Source: an uncultured Collinsella sp. (GTDB lineage: Bacteria > Actinomycetota > Coriobacteriia > Coriobacteriales > Coriobacteriaceae). From it: DNA of 64,000 nucleotides. The stretch lies in the NCBI GenBank assembly GCA_934630735.1, contig CAKTWK010000001.1, positions 62,001 through 126,000 on the forward strand. The letters run 5' to 3'. The notes under the pieces were generated by a model. That model saw only the letters and a program-made list of their open reading frames with translations. It ran no database searches and was not told the origin of the DNA. A program made the position numbers and the translations under genes. This document shows positions 23,183 through 33,243 of this stretch, piece after piece. Positions within the stretch are counted from its first letter, which is position 1. Every line of letters begins with the position of its first letter.

Positions 23183-23212
23183 ATATTAGACGAGTCGTTA
23201 CGCGCGCGTCAA
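23183..23212 (-). promoter_or_regulatory. Promoter of the tRNA-Ile/Ala cluster
   Basis: On the minus strand TTGACG (23207-23212) and TAATAT (23183-23188) are 18 bases apart, placing the start close to the tRNA-Ile 5' end. Confidence 0.7.
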
Positions 23213-23237
23213 CAACTTTTTTGAAAAACTTTGGAGG

Positions 23238-23373
23238 GTGCCCGCCGAGTGGGCGAGATGGGTTAGGTTTGCTGCTCGGACAATCCTGCGCAAGACGAAG
23301 GCCACATTAAGTGGCCTTCTTTGCGTGCGGAACTCGCGACAAACCTAACCCATCTCGCCCACTCGGCGGGCAC
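23238..23373. repeat. Large cruciform: perfect 34-bp inverted repeat with inner hairpin
   Basis: Arms 23238-23271 and 23340-23373 are exact complements over 34 bases. Inside lies a second perfect 9-bp stem, GAAGGCCAC/GTGGCCTTC (23297-23319). No T-run follows either arm. The gap 23169-23463 between tRNA-Ile and gyrA has no gene; it holds this element, the tRNA promoter and the gyrA terminator. Confidence 0.9.
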
Positions 23374-23390
23374 GGGAGTCCAAGGTTGTC

Positions 23391-23423
23391 AAAAAAGCGG
23401 TCGGCGCGCAGTGCGCCGACCGC
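23391..23423 (-). terminator. Terminator after gyrA
   Basis: A perfect 11-bp GC-rich stem (23397-23407 with 23413-23423) is followed on the minus strand by TTTTTTGAC. Confidence 0.9.
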
Positions 23424-23463
23424 CGATATATGGGGTCTGATTTTTTCTACCAACCGGTTCCTC

Positions 23464-26205
23464 TTACTCGTCGAGGAGATCCTCTGGCATGTCGTTGCCG
23501 TCGCCTAGGTCGACTGGGGCCTCTTCGGCATCGGCTGCGGCCTCGGCACCTTCGCCTTCGGGCTTCTCCTTGGCGGCTGTCATGCGGGCCACGGCGCATA
23601 CGCGGTCGTTATCGTCGACGGTCATCATCTTGACGCCCTGGGTGGCGCGACCGGTTTGGCTGATCTCGTCGGTCTTGACGCGAATGACCGTCGCGCCCTC
23701 CGTCACGATGAACAGCTCATGCTGCGGGCCCACCGTCTTCATGGCTGCGAGGTTACCCTTGCGCTCGGTCATCTGGATGGTGTAGACGCCCTGACCGCCG
23801 CGGTTCTGCTCCGGGTAGTCCGCAACCGGCGTGCGCTTGCCGTAGCCGCGCTCGGTGATGACGAACAGGTCGCCATTGCCGTTGGTGACTTCCATGCCCA
23901 GAACGCTCACGCCTTCCTTCATGCCAATGCCGCGAACGCCGCTGGTATCGCGACCGGTGGCGCGCACCTGGTCCTCGGGGAACATAATCGCCTTGCCCGC
24001 GGTGGTTGCCATGATGATCTTGTCGCCCTCGCGCACGCGACGTACAGCGAGCAGTGCGTCGTCGTCCCTCAGGTTGATGGCGATCAGGCCGTCGCGGCGG
24101 CTACGGTCGTAGGCGCTCATCACGGTCTTCTTGACCATGCCGCTCTTGGTGGCAAACATCAGGTACTCGTCGGCGGGGAACTCGCGGCAGCTGATGACGC
24201 TCGCGATCTTCTCGCCCTCTTCGAAAGGCAGCAGGTTGACGATCGCGGTGCCGCGGGCCTGGCGCGTGCCAACCGGCAGCTCGTGCACCTTCAGGCGATA
24301 GACCTTGCCCTTGCTCGAGAAGAACAGCACGTACTCGTGCGTGGATGCGATAAACATCTCGTCGATGACATCGTCCTCTTTGAGGTTGACGCCCGACACG
24401 CCCTTGCCGCCGCGCTTTTGGGCGCGGTAGGCGGCCACCGGGATGCGCTTGACGTAGCCGGTGTGGGTGATGGTCACGACCATGTCCTCGTCGGCAATCA
24501 GGTCTTCGACGTCCAGGTCCTTCTCGACATGGCTGATCTCGGTGCGGCGCTTGTCGCCGAACTTCTTGGAGATCTCGCGCATCTCTTCCTTGATGACGCC
24601 CAGGATTTTCTCCTCGTGCGCCAACAGGTCCTCGTAGTAGGCGATGGCGCGGCGCAAGCCGTCCAGCTCTTCCTGAATCTTGTCGCGCTCCAGGCCGGTC
24701 AGGCGGCGCAGCTTCATCTCGAGGATGGCCGTGGTCTGCTCGGGCGTAAAGCCAAAACGCTCGATCAGGCGACCGCTGGCCTCAGAGTCGGTCTGCGAGG
24801 AGCGGATGATGCTGATGACCTCGTCGATATGGTCGAGAGCCATCAGGTAGCCCTCGAGGATATGCGCACGCGCCTGGGCCTTCTTAAGGTCAAAGCGGGT
24901 GCGGCGGGTGACGACGTCGACCTGGTGGTCGATGTAGTGCTGCAGCATCTCGCGCAGGCTCAGGCATTTGGGAACGCCGTTGACAAGCGCCAGGTTGTTG
25001 GCGCCGAAGGTCGTCTGCAGCGAGGTGTACTTGTACAGGTTGTTGAGCACGACCTGCGGGATAACGCCCTTCTTGAGCTCGATGACCAGACGGATACCCT
25101 TCTGGTTGGACTCATCGCGCATATCCGAGATACCCTCGATGCGCTTGTCGTTGACGAGTTGGGCGATCTTCTCCTGCAGGGTGCCCTTGTTGACCATGTA
25201 GGGAATCTCGGTAAAGACCAGGCGGCTACGGCCGGTCTTGGTGGACTCCACATGAGCCTTGGCGCGCACGGTGATGGAGCCGCGACCGGTCTCGTAGCTC
25301 TGCTTAATGCCGGCACTGCCCATGATGATGGCACCGGTGGGGAAGTCCGGACCGGGCATGATCTGCATGAGCTCATCGACGGTGGCGTCGGGGTTGTCGA
25401 TCAGGTAGCACGTGGCCTCGATCGCCTCGGTGAGGTTGTGCGGGGCGATGTTGGTGGCCATGCCGACGGCGATGCCCTGGCTGCCGTTGACCAGCAGGTT
25501 GGGGAAACGCGCGGGCAGTGCCTGAGGCTCGGCGAGCGACTCGTCGTAGTTGGGCTGCCAGTCGACGGTGTCCTTCTGCAGGTCACGCAGGAGCTCCATG
25601 GCGGGCTTTGCCAGGCGGCTCTCGGTGTAACGCATGGCGGCGGCGCCGTCGCCGTCGATGTTGCCGAAGTTGCCGTGACCGTCGATGAGCGGCGTGCGCA
25701 TGGAGAACCACTGCGCCAGGCGGACCATGGCCTCATAGACCGCGAAGTCACCGTGCGGATGGTACTTACCGATAACTTCGCCGACCGTCCAAGCGGACTT
25801 CTTGTGCGGACGATTGGGGTAGATGCCGCTCTCGTTCATCGCGTACAGAATGCGGCGGTGAACCGGCTTTAAGCCGTCGCGCACGTCCGGCAGGGCGCGC
25901 GCCGTGATGACCGACATCGAATACTCGATGAACGACTGCTTCATCTCACGGCCGAACTCCGAAATCTGGAGCTGGCCGCCGTTTATATCCTCGCCGGCAG
26001 AGGCACCACGGTCGACTTCGCCAAAGCTCTCCTCGAGCTCACCGTCGTCGTCTTCTTCCTCATCATCATCGGCATCGGGGTTATAGGCATCCGGATCGCC
26101 GTCCTCGCCCTGCTCAGCGCGGGCAAGCAGGCGCTTCAGATCATCGGGCATACCAGCGTCGCCGGCCTCGTCCATACCCTCGTTGTTGTTGATATCGTCT
26201 GCCAC
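23464..26205 (-). CDS. gyrA: DNA gyrase subunit A
   Basis: Cuts and rejoins DNA in the gyrase A2B2 complex; the main fluoroquinolone target. The 913-residue product has the catalytic tyrosine in [12 protein letters not shown] and the C-terminal beta-pinwheel. Two features stand out. A highly acidic N-terminal extension of about 70 residues (Asp/Glu run near 46-55) precedes the usual start region. In the resistance-determining region the sequence is [17 protein letters not shown]: Phe154 sits at the position of E. coli Ser83, a known resistance substitution. Transcribed after gyrB, with a folded spacer between, and ended by the hairpin at 23391-23423. Confidence 0.97.
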   Translation of the reverse strand: MADDINNNEGMDEAGDAGMPDDLKRLLARAEQGEDGDPDAYNPDADDDEEEDDDGELEESFGEVDRGASAGEDINGGQLQISEFGREMKQSFIEYSMSVITARALPDVRDGLKPVHRRILYAMNESGIYPNRPHKKSAWTVGEVIGKYHPHGDFAVYEAMVRLAQWFSMRTPLIDGHGNFGNIDGDGAAAMRYTESRLAKPAMELLRDLQKDTVDWQPNYDESLAEPQALPARFPNLLVNGSQGIAVGMATNIAPHNLTEAIEATCYLIDNPDATVDELMQIMPGPDFPTGAIIMGSAGIKQSYETGRGSITVRAKAHVESTKTGRSRLVFTEIPYMVNKGTLQEKIAQLVNDKRIEGISDMRDESNQKGIRLVIELKKGVIPQVVLNNLYKYTSLQTTFGANNLALVNGVPKCLSLREMLQHYIDHQVDVVTRRTRFDLKKAQARAHILEGYLMALDHIDEVISIIRSSQTDSEASGRLIERFGFTPEQTTAILEMKLRRLTGLERDKIQEELDGLRRAIAYYEDLLAHEEKILGVIKEEMREISKKFGDKRRTEISHVEKDLDVEDLIADEDMVVTITHTGYVKRIPVAAYRAQKRGGKGVSGVNLKEDDVIDEMFIASTHEYVLFFSSKGKVYRLKVHELPVGTRQARGTAIVNLLPFEEGEKIASVISCREFPADEYLMFATKSGMVKKTVMSAYDRSRRDGLIAINLRDDDALLAVRRVREGDKIIMATTAGKAIMFPEDQVRATGRDTSGVRGIGMKEGVSVLGMEVTNGNGDLFVITERGYGKRTPVADYPEQNRGGQGVYTIQMTERKGNLAAMKTVGPQHELFIVTEGATVIRVKTDEISQTGRATQGVKMMTVDDNDRVCAVARMTAAKEKPEGEGAEAAADAEEAPVDLGDGNDMPEDLLDE

Positions 26206-26254
26206 GTTACCTCCTCATGGTTTGCGTGGTCCATTAGTTCCCTACCACGGAGAC

Positions 26255-26353
26255 GGCTTTTCCAGGTGCCGCAGATTCGCTCGAAAGAGGAGGGAAGCGT
26301 ACTTGGGTACGCGACCGACGATTGAGGGCGAAGGTGCGGTGGCTGGGAAAGCC
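26255..26353. repeat. Imperfect large hairpin between gyrB and gyrA
   Basis: The outer arms GGCTTTTCCAG... and ...CTGGGAAAGCC pair imperfectly; a second imperfect arm pair (TTCGCTC/GAGGGCGAA) lies inside, capped by GCGTAC-ttgg-GTACGC. The structure would form in gyrBA mRNA. It may stabilise or attenuate the transcript, or be a dispersed repeat. Confidence 0.6.
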
Positions 26354-26360
26354 GAACAGG

Positions 26361-28433
<2,073 letters not shown>

Positions 28434-28440
28434 TTATCGT

Positions 28441-28470
28441 AAAAAAATACCCTCGGGGACGAGGGTATTT
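28441..28470 (-). terminator. Terminator after the DUF721 gene
   Basis: A perfect 10-bp stem AAATACCCTC/GAGGGTATTT is followed on the minus strand by a T-run (TTTTTTTACG). It ends the recF-DUF721 transcript before gyrB. Confidence 0.9.
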
Positions 28471-28496
28471 GGCTCTACAAGGCCACCAGATGCGAT

Positions 28497-29060
28497 TTAA
28501 GGCTCTTTTTTGTCCTGCACGCCCTTGGCCCACTCGGCACTGGCTCTCATGGCATTCTCGAGGGCCTCGCGCAGTTTTTGGTCCTCGATGGGTGCCACTT
28601 GGCGCTCGATCTCGGCACGCTCGGCACCGCTTAGGTCGGCATGCGGGGCCGGCGGACGCTCGGCCACGGCCGGACGCAGGCGCTCTTTGGCAGCGGGCGG
28701 TGTGTGGCCGGGGGCGGTCGTCTTGAACACCAGGCCGTCTACGTGCGCGCCGGCGCGCTCCATGCGCGCGCGGATAATCTCGCGCAAAAGTGTCATCTCC
28801 TGCGTCCATGAGGGCGAATCGAGGTACACCAGCAGTTCGTTGGACTCGGGCAGATAGCGCAGGCCCGTCACATGGCGTCCCTCGCGCGTGCCCGAGCACA
28901 CCGCATTCCAGGCGCGATAGACCGCACGAGATTCCTCTGCAGCCTCCATCTGAGCGCGGCGCTCAGGTGTCGCGGACGCCAGGATGCGCTGACGCTCGGC
29001 ATCCAAAAAGCCGCCAAAGGCCACCGTTCCGTTCTCGCGCTCGTAATTAGCACGTCTCAC
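28497..29060 (-). CDS. DUF721/DciA-like protein
   Basis: A 187-residue protein. Residues about 50-115 (YRAWNAVCSGTREGRHVTGLRY through TQEMTLLREIIRARME) fit DUF721, the DciA family that helps load DnaB helicase in bacteria without DnaC or DnaI. The C-terminal half is Pro/Ala-rich and then helical. The start overlaps the end of recF by 14 bases, pointing to translational coupling. The position between recF and gyrB is the usual one in Actinobacteria. No dnaC-like gene occurs in the window, in keeping with a DciA role. Confidence 0.85.
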   Translation of the reverse strand: MRRANYERENGTVAFGGFLDAERQRILASATPERRAQMEAAEESRAVYRAWNAVCSGTREGRHVTGLRYLPESNELLVYLDSPSWTQEMTLLREIIRARMERAGAHVDGLVFKTTAPGHTPPAAKERLRPAVAERPPAPHADLSGAERAEIERQVAPIEDQKLREALENAMRASAEWAKGVQDKKEP

Positions 29061-30153
29061 CCATGCTCACCACCTTGGCTCGATCAAGCAGGTCATCGGT
29101 AAAATACCCCAGATTGGTGGTGGTTATGACCGTCTGGATATCATCACCGATCAGCTGCAGAAAAGCGCCTCGGCGCCCGGCGTCGAGCTCGCTCATCACG
29201 TCGTCCAAAAGCAGCAGCGGCGCGGTGCCCAGGATATCGCGCGCCACGGCCACTTCTGCCACCTTCCAGGCAAGCACCAGCGTTCGCTGCTGGCCCTGGC
29301 TGGCAAATGAACGGGCCGATCGACCCGCGACGGAAAACTCGATCTCGTCGCGATGCGGGCCCACGAGCGTCACGCCGCGGCGGATCTCTTCGTCGGCGCG
29401 CTCATCGAGCGCCGAGAGCATGTGCTCATACGCCCAGCCCCTGAGCTCGTCGCGATCCTCGGTGCGAGGCAGGTCGCCAAGCGTGGACACATAGGACACA
29501 CCGGCGGGCTCGCCAGATGCCACGCGGCCATAGGCGTCGCGCACATGGCCCGACAGCCGGTCGAGCAGGGCCAGACGATGCACGAGCAGGGCCGAACCGG
29601 CGCGGGCGATAGATTCGTTCCAGGCACCGAGCATCTCGCGGCAGCACCAGGTCTCCTTGAGCAAGGCATTGCGCTGGGTCACGCAGCGCCCGTAGGCACT
29701 AGCCAGATCGGCATAGCGCGCACTCAGCTGAACGCCAAAGTCATCAAGCGCGGTGCGGCGCACGCTGGCACCGCGCTTGACCATATCCAAGTGGTCCGGG
29801 CAAAACAGAACGCTCGGCAGCACCCCGCGCACGCCGGACGCAGCGCAGCGCTTGCCGTTGCGGCTAAACGAACGCTTGCCATCTTCCACGCTCAGACCCA
29901 TGTCCAGCACGCGTCCATCACCTTCGAGCCTCAGCTCGACCTTGCATGAGCCCACGCCGTCGTGCACGAGCTCGGTTGCGGTCGGATGCCTAAACGAGGC
30001 GCCACTCGTCAGCAGCTGCAGCGCCTCTATGAGGTTGGTCTTTCCCGCCGCATTGGGGCCTGCGAGCACCGTCACACCGTCGCTCAGGGCAAGGCGGTAA
30101 CTGTCGAAGCTGCGATAGCGCGCAACGGAAAGATCACGTGCGAACATGGTCAT
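29047..30153 (-). CDS. recF: DNA repair and recombination protein RecF
   Basis: SMC-like ATPase that helps load RecA at gaps. The 368-residue product has Walker A GPNAAGKTNLIEAL near residue 33, signature SFASQGQQRTLVLAWK and Walker B LLLLDDVMSELD. The start follows the dnaN stop by eight bases without a clear ribosome site; an ATG two codons further is an alternative. Translational coupling to dnaN is likely. Third gene of dnaA-dnaN-recF. Confidence 0.95.
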   Translation of the reverse strand: MTMFARDLSVARYRSFDSYRLALSDGVTVLAGPNAAGKTNLIEALQLLTSGASFRHPTATELVHDGVGSCKVELRLEGDGRVLDMGLSVEDGKRSFSRNGKRCAASGVRGVLPSVLFCPDHLDMVKRGASVRRTALDDFGVQLSARYADLASAYGRCVTQRNALLKETWCCREMLGAWNESIARAGSALLVHRLALLDRLSGHVRDAYGRVASGEPAGVSYVSTLGDLPRTEDRDELRGWAYEHMLSALDERADEEIRRGVTLVGPHRDEIEFSVAGRSARSFASQGQQRTLVLAWKVAEVAVARDILGTAPLLLLDDVMSELDAGRRGAFLQLIGDDIQTVITTTNLGYFTDDLLDRAKVVSMGETC

Positions 30154-30161
30154 GGGTAGTG

Positions 30162-31265
30162 CTAGATGCGTACCGGCATGACCAGGTACAGGTAGTTGAT
30201 CTTGTCATAGGACTTGAAGATACCAGCCTGCGAATAGCTCTTGAGCTCCAGCGTGATCTCCTTCTCCTTGGACAGGGCATTGAGGCAGCCAAAGATGTAG
30301 TGGTAGTTGAAGGCGATGGTGCCCGACTCGCCCTCGGCCTCGACATCGATCGTCTCCTGCGCCAGATCCTGGTCGTTGGAAATGGAGGACAGGCCCATCT
30401 GGCCGTTCTCGACGTCAATCTCAAACTTGACGGCGGGGTTGGCGCTCGCGATAACGGCCACACGCTTAAGGGCGGCGTTAAAGGCGGCCACGTCGATCTT
30501 GACGCTCGTCACGCACGAATCGGGGATGAGCTGCTTGTAATTGGGATATACGCCCTCGATGCGGCGCGACACGTAGGTGGTGTTGCCGGCCTCAAAGACA
30601 ACCTGGGTGTCGGTGGCGCCGATCATGATGGTCGCCTGGCTGGCCATGATGTTCAGCGCGTCGTTAAAGGCGTCAGCCGGAACGTTGAGCTCAAAGGAGC
30701 CCTCGAGGGTCGAGGTCTCGACCTGCGTATCGCACACGGCCAGGCGGAAGGAGTCGGTCGCCACCAGGCGCACAGTGTTGTTCTCGACCTTCATGTGCAC
30801 ACCACCCAGGATGGGGCGGGCCTTGTCAGTCGAGGTTACGCGCCATACGCGGCTTACCATTTCGGACAGGATATCGGTCGGCAGCTCGACGGCGCTCTCG
30901 ATGGCGTATGCCGGGAACTCGGGGAAGTCGTTGGCATCGAGCGTGTTGAGGCGGAAAGAGCTCTTCTCGCAGCCAATCAAAACCTGGCGCTCGGACAGCT
31001 CAAAGGTGACCGGGGCATCGGGAAGGGTCTTGGTGATGTTGGAGAGCATCTTGCAGGGAATCACCATCTCGCCTTCCTCTTCGACATGGGCCGCAATGCG
31101 GTGACGAATCGAGATGGTGTAGTTGGAGGTCTGGAATTCCAAGATGCCGTCTTGTGCCTTAACGAGCACGCCCGACAGAATGGGAAGGGTGGATGCCGAA
31201 GCGACGCCTTTCATAACGACGCCGATGGCTTGCGTAAGCGAGCTCTGGCTGACGGTGAACTTCAT
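30162..31265 (-). CDS. dnaN: DNA polymerase III beta clamp
   Basis: Ring-shaped sliding clamp that tethers polymerase to DNA. The 367-residue product begins MKFTVSQSSLTQAIG and has the full family length with three repeated domains and a C-terminal LYLVMPVRI end typical of DnaN. The ATG at 31265 has AAAGG nine bases upstream. The gap to dnaA (31266-31503) contains the candidate origin unwinding region. Confidence 0.97.
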   Translation of the reverse strand: MKFTVSQSSLTQAIGVVMKGVASASTLPILSGVLVKAQDGILEFQTSNYTISIRHRIAAHVEEEGEMVIPCKMLSNITKTLPDAPVTFELSERQVLIGCEKSSFRLNTLDANDFPEFPAYAIESAVELPTDILSEMVSRVWRVTSTDKARPILGGVHMKVENNTVRLVATDSFRLAVCDTQVETSTLEGSFELNVPADAFNDALNIMASQATIMIGATDTQVVFEAGNTTYVSRRIEGVYPNYKQLIPDSCVTSVKIDVAAFNAALKRVAVIASANPAVKFEIDVENGQMGLSSISNDQDLAQETIDVEAEGESGTIAFNYHYIFGCLNALSKEKEITLELKSYSQAGIFKSYDKINYLYLVMPVRI

Positions 31266-31278
31266 CTTTTAATACCTT

Positions 31279-31333
31279 TCTATAGATATAAATATCTTAA
31301 TAATAGTAATAGTACTGACGAAACTGTTGATTA
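31279..31333 (+). other. Candidate oriC unwinding element (AT tract, DnaA-trios, DnaA box)
   Basis: Reading the plus strand: an AT-only stretch (about 31282-31294), then the triplets TAA TAA TAG TAA TAG (31298-31312), then 12 bases, then TGTTGATTA (31325-31333), which matches the reverse DnaA box TGTGGATAA in 7 of 9 positions. This is the order and polarity of the basal unwinding system described for Bacillus subtilis. The place between dnaA and dnaN is a classical origin site. Confidence 0.6.
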
Positions 31334-31397
31334 CTCCTAAAAGTGCAGGTCAGCCCTAAAAAGAGAATCGACAGGAACCTGTGTGCAACCGGGTGTG

Positions 31398-31488
31398 TTT
31401 TCCACGTTCAAAACCTGCGCAAAACTTTTCACCACCGCGGCTCGAGTTTTCGACACCTTATAACCGCCGTTTCGACAAGTTTTCAACA
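31398..31488 (+). other. Cluster of DnaA-box-like sites, dnaA-dnaN gap
   Basis: TTTTCCACG (31398-31406), TTTTCACCA (31426-31434), TTTTCGACA (31447-31455) and TTTTCAACA (31480-31488) are each near the DnaA box TTATCCACA. Together with the unwinding element they fill the 238-base gap. Confidence 0.5.
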
Positions 31489-31503
31489 GGTGTGTCCATT
31501 TAC

Positions 31504-33228
31504 CTACGAGCGCAGTGTAATTTTATCGCGCAGCGACTTGAGGTCTTCGGTAACAGTCCGGTCTTCCTGAATCATCTTCTGAACCTTTTTATAGCTCGTG
31601 CTGACGGTCGAGTGGTTGCGGTTGCCAAACTCCGCGCCCACGGCCGTCGTCGTCATCTCGCACATCTCGATCGCCAGGTAGATGGCGATATGGCGCGCCT
31701 TGGCGATATTGGCGTTGCGGCGAGGCCCGATGAGTTCCTCGTGCGTCACACCGTATTGCTCCTCGATGACGGACTGGACCGTCTGCACATTGATCTTCTT
31801 GGCTGATGTGTCGAAGTACTGGTTGGCGATGGCGTCGATGTCGTCAAAGGTGAGCTCTCCGCCCTCGCGCTCGCGATCGCCCGCTTCGCCGGCACAACGC
31901 TCGCAAAAGCTCTCGAGCTCGCGAATGTTGGTGCCCGAGACCTCGGCCATGTGTTTAAAGTGCGCGTCGGTCAGATGTCCGCCGTCGCCCCCGTAGGCCG
32001 CCAGCAGCGAGTCGTTGCCCGCCTCGGGTGCGGCGGCGATCGTGTTCTCGTAATAACGCTGCAAAATCTTGTACTTCATCTCGTAGCTGGGCTCTGCCAC
32101 CAGGCACAGCAGGCCGGCATTAAAGCGGCTGGTCAGGCGCTCGTCCATATTAAGGTCCTTGGGAGCGCGGTCGGCGGCGATCACGACCTTCTTGTTATTA
32201 CGGATGAATTCGTCCATCAACTGGAAGAAGTAATCCACGCTCGCGCGCTTGCCGATGATGTTCTGGATGTCATCGATGATAAGCACGTCGACGCCGTGGT
32301 ACGCCTGCATAATGGGGGCGTTGCTCTTCTTTTGGCGGTCGAATTCCGTCATCAAGTCGTCCAGATATGCCTGCGAGTTGGCGTACTTCACCTTGATCTC
32401 GGGCGATTTCTCTGCCAGCTCATTTTTGATGGCGAGCAGCAGGTGCGTCTTGCCCAGGCCCGATTTGCCGTAGATGAACAGCGACGTGCAGGTGCCGGGC
32501 GTGTCTGCAAGCATGGCGAATTTGAGCGCCGACCGGTAGGCAAGGCTGTTCTCCGGTCCGAAGACGAAGTTTTCAAACGTGAATTTCGAATTCGCTGCGA
32601 GGGGTGCCCCGTCCGCGTTTTTCTCGACTGCCGTCGGTGCCGCCGCCGAAGGTGCTGCCGGCGCTGCGGACGAACTCGCGCTTTTCGCCGGTGGCCTGCC
32701 ATTCATTTGGGTCATCATGCGGCGGAAATCGTCGGCGGACAACGTGTTTTTGATTGCAATGCCCGATTCCTCGCCGGGTGTCGCCTCGTGTGCGACGGGC
32801 ATATGCGATGCGGTCGGGATGGGCGAGGGGGCTGGCTCTACCGCCGGTGCGAACGAAGCGGTCGGCTGCGGCGCCATGGTTTCACGGGAAACATCGTCGC
32901 GTCGAGCCTCGGGCACCGGCGTCGCCGCTGCGGTGGCGGTCGCTACCGGGTGAGTGTCCGGGGCTGTATTTGCCGAGGCGCCTTGCGGTGCCACGATATT
33001 GAGCGCAATCGGTGCAAAGGCGATCTCTTCTAGGTACGCCTCGATGGTCGGCTGATGCTTTTTGAGCTGAGCGATGGCAAAGCGTGAAGGGGCCTCAATC
33101 GTCAGAGTGTCCTCGGTTAAACTCACGGCGCGCGATTGTCCCAGCATATTGATGAGGCGTGCATCTTGGCCGTCGCGCTGACAAAAGGCGATGGCATCTC
33201 CCAGGATGATGCTTGCTTCCTCGTCCAC
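31504..33228 (-). CDS. dnaA: Chromosomal replication initiator DnaA
   Basis: Binds oriC, opens it and recruits the helicase. The 574-residue product is long for the family because domain II (about 100-215) is an Ala/Pro/Thr-rich linker. Domain III shows Walker A YGKSGLGKTHLL and Walker B VLIIDDIQNI; domain IV ends with the DNA-binding signature around NRNHSTV. The start is a GTG (33228) with GGGAGA upstream. The linker coding sequence contains a near-parS site at 32878-32893 that encodes VSRET. It is transcribed toward dnaN. Confidence 0.97.
   Translation of the reverse strand: MDEEASIILGDAIAFCQRDGQDARLINMLGQSRAVSLTEDTLTIEAPSRFAIAQLKKHQPTIEAYLEEIAFAPIALNIVAPQGASANTAPDTHPVATATAAATPVPEARRDDVSRETMAPQPTASFAPAVEPAPSPIPTASHMPVAHEATPGEESGIAIKNTLSADDFRRMMTQMNGRPPAKSASSSAAPAAPSAAAPTAVEKNADGAPLAANSKFTFENFVFGPENSLAYRSALKFAMLADTPGTCTSLFIYGKSGLGKTHLLLAIKNELAEKSPEIKVKYANSQAYLDDLMTEFDRQKKSNAPIMQAYHGVDVLIIDDIQNIIGKRASVDYFFQLMDEFIRNNKKVVIAADRAPKDLNMDERLTSRFNAGLLCLVAEPSYEMKYKILQRYYENTIAAAPEAGNDSLLAAYGGDGGHLTDAHFKHMAEVSGTNIRELESFCERCAGEAGDREREGGELTFDDIDAIANQYFDTSAKKINVQTVQSVIEEQYGVTHEELIGPRRNANIAKARHIAIYLAIEMCEMTTTAVGAEFGNRNHSTVSTSYKKVQKMIQEDRTVTEDLKSLRDKITLRS
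32878..32893. other. Degenerate parS inside dnaA
   Basis: GGTTTCACGGGAAACA matches parS TGTTTCACGTGAAACA in 14 of 16 positions. It lies in the linker-coding part of dnaA, where sequence is free to vary. Confidence 0.5.
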
Positions 33229-33243
33229 TGTTTCTCCCGTTCC

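Noticed and set aside
23656..25872. 738-codon plus-strand open frame opposite gyrA
   Set aside because: Shadow of gyrA codon bias; no family likeness and no start signal.
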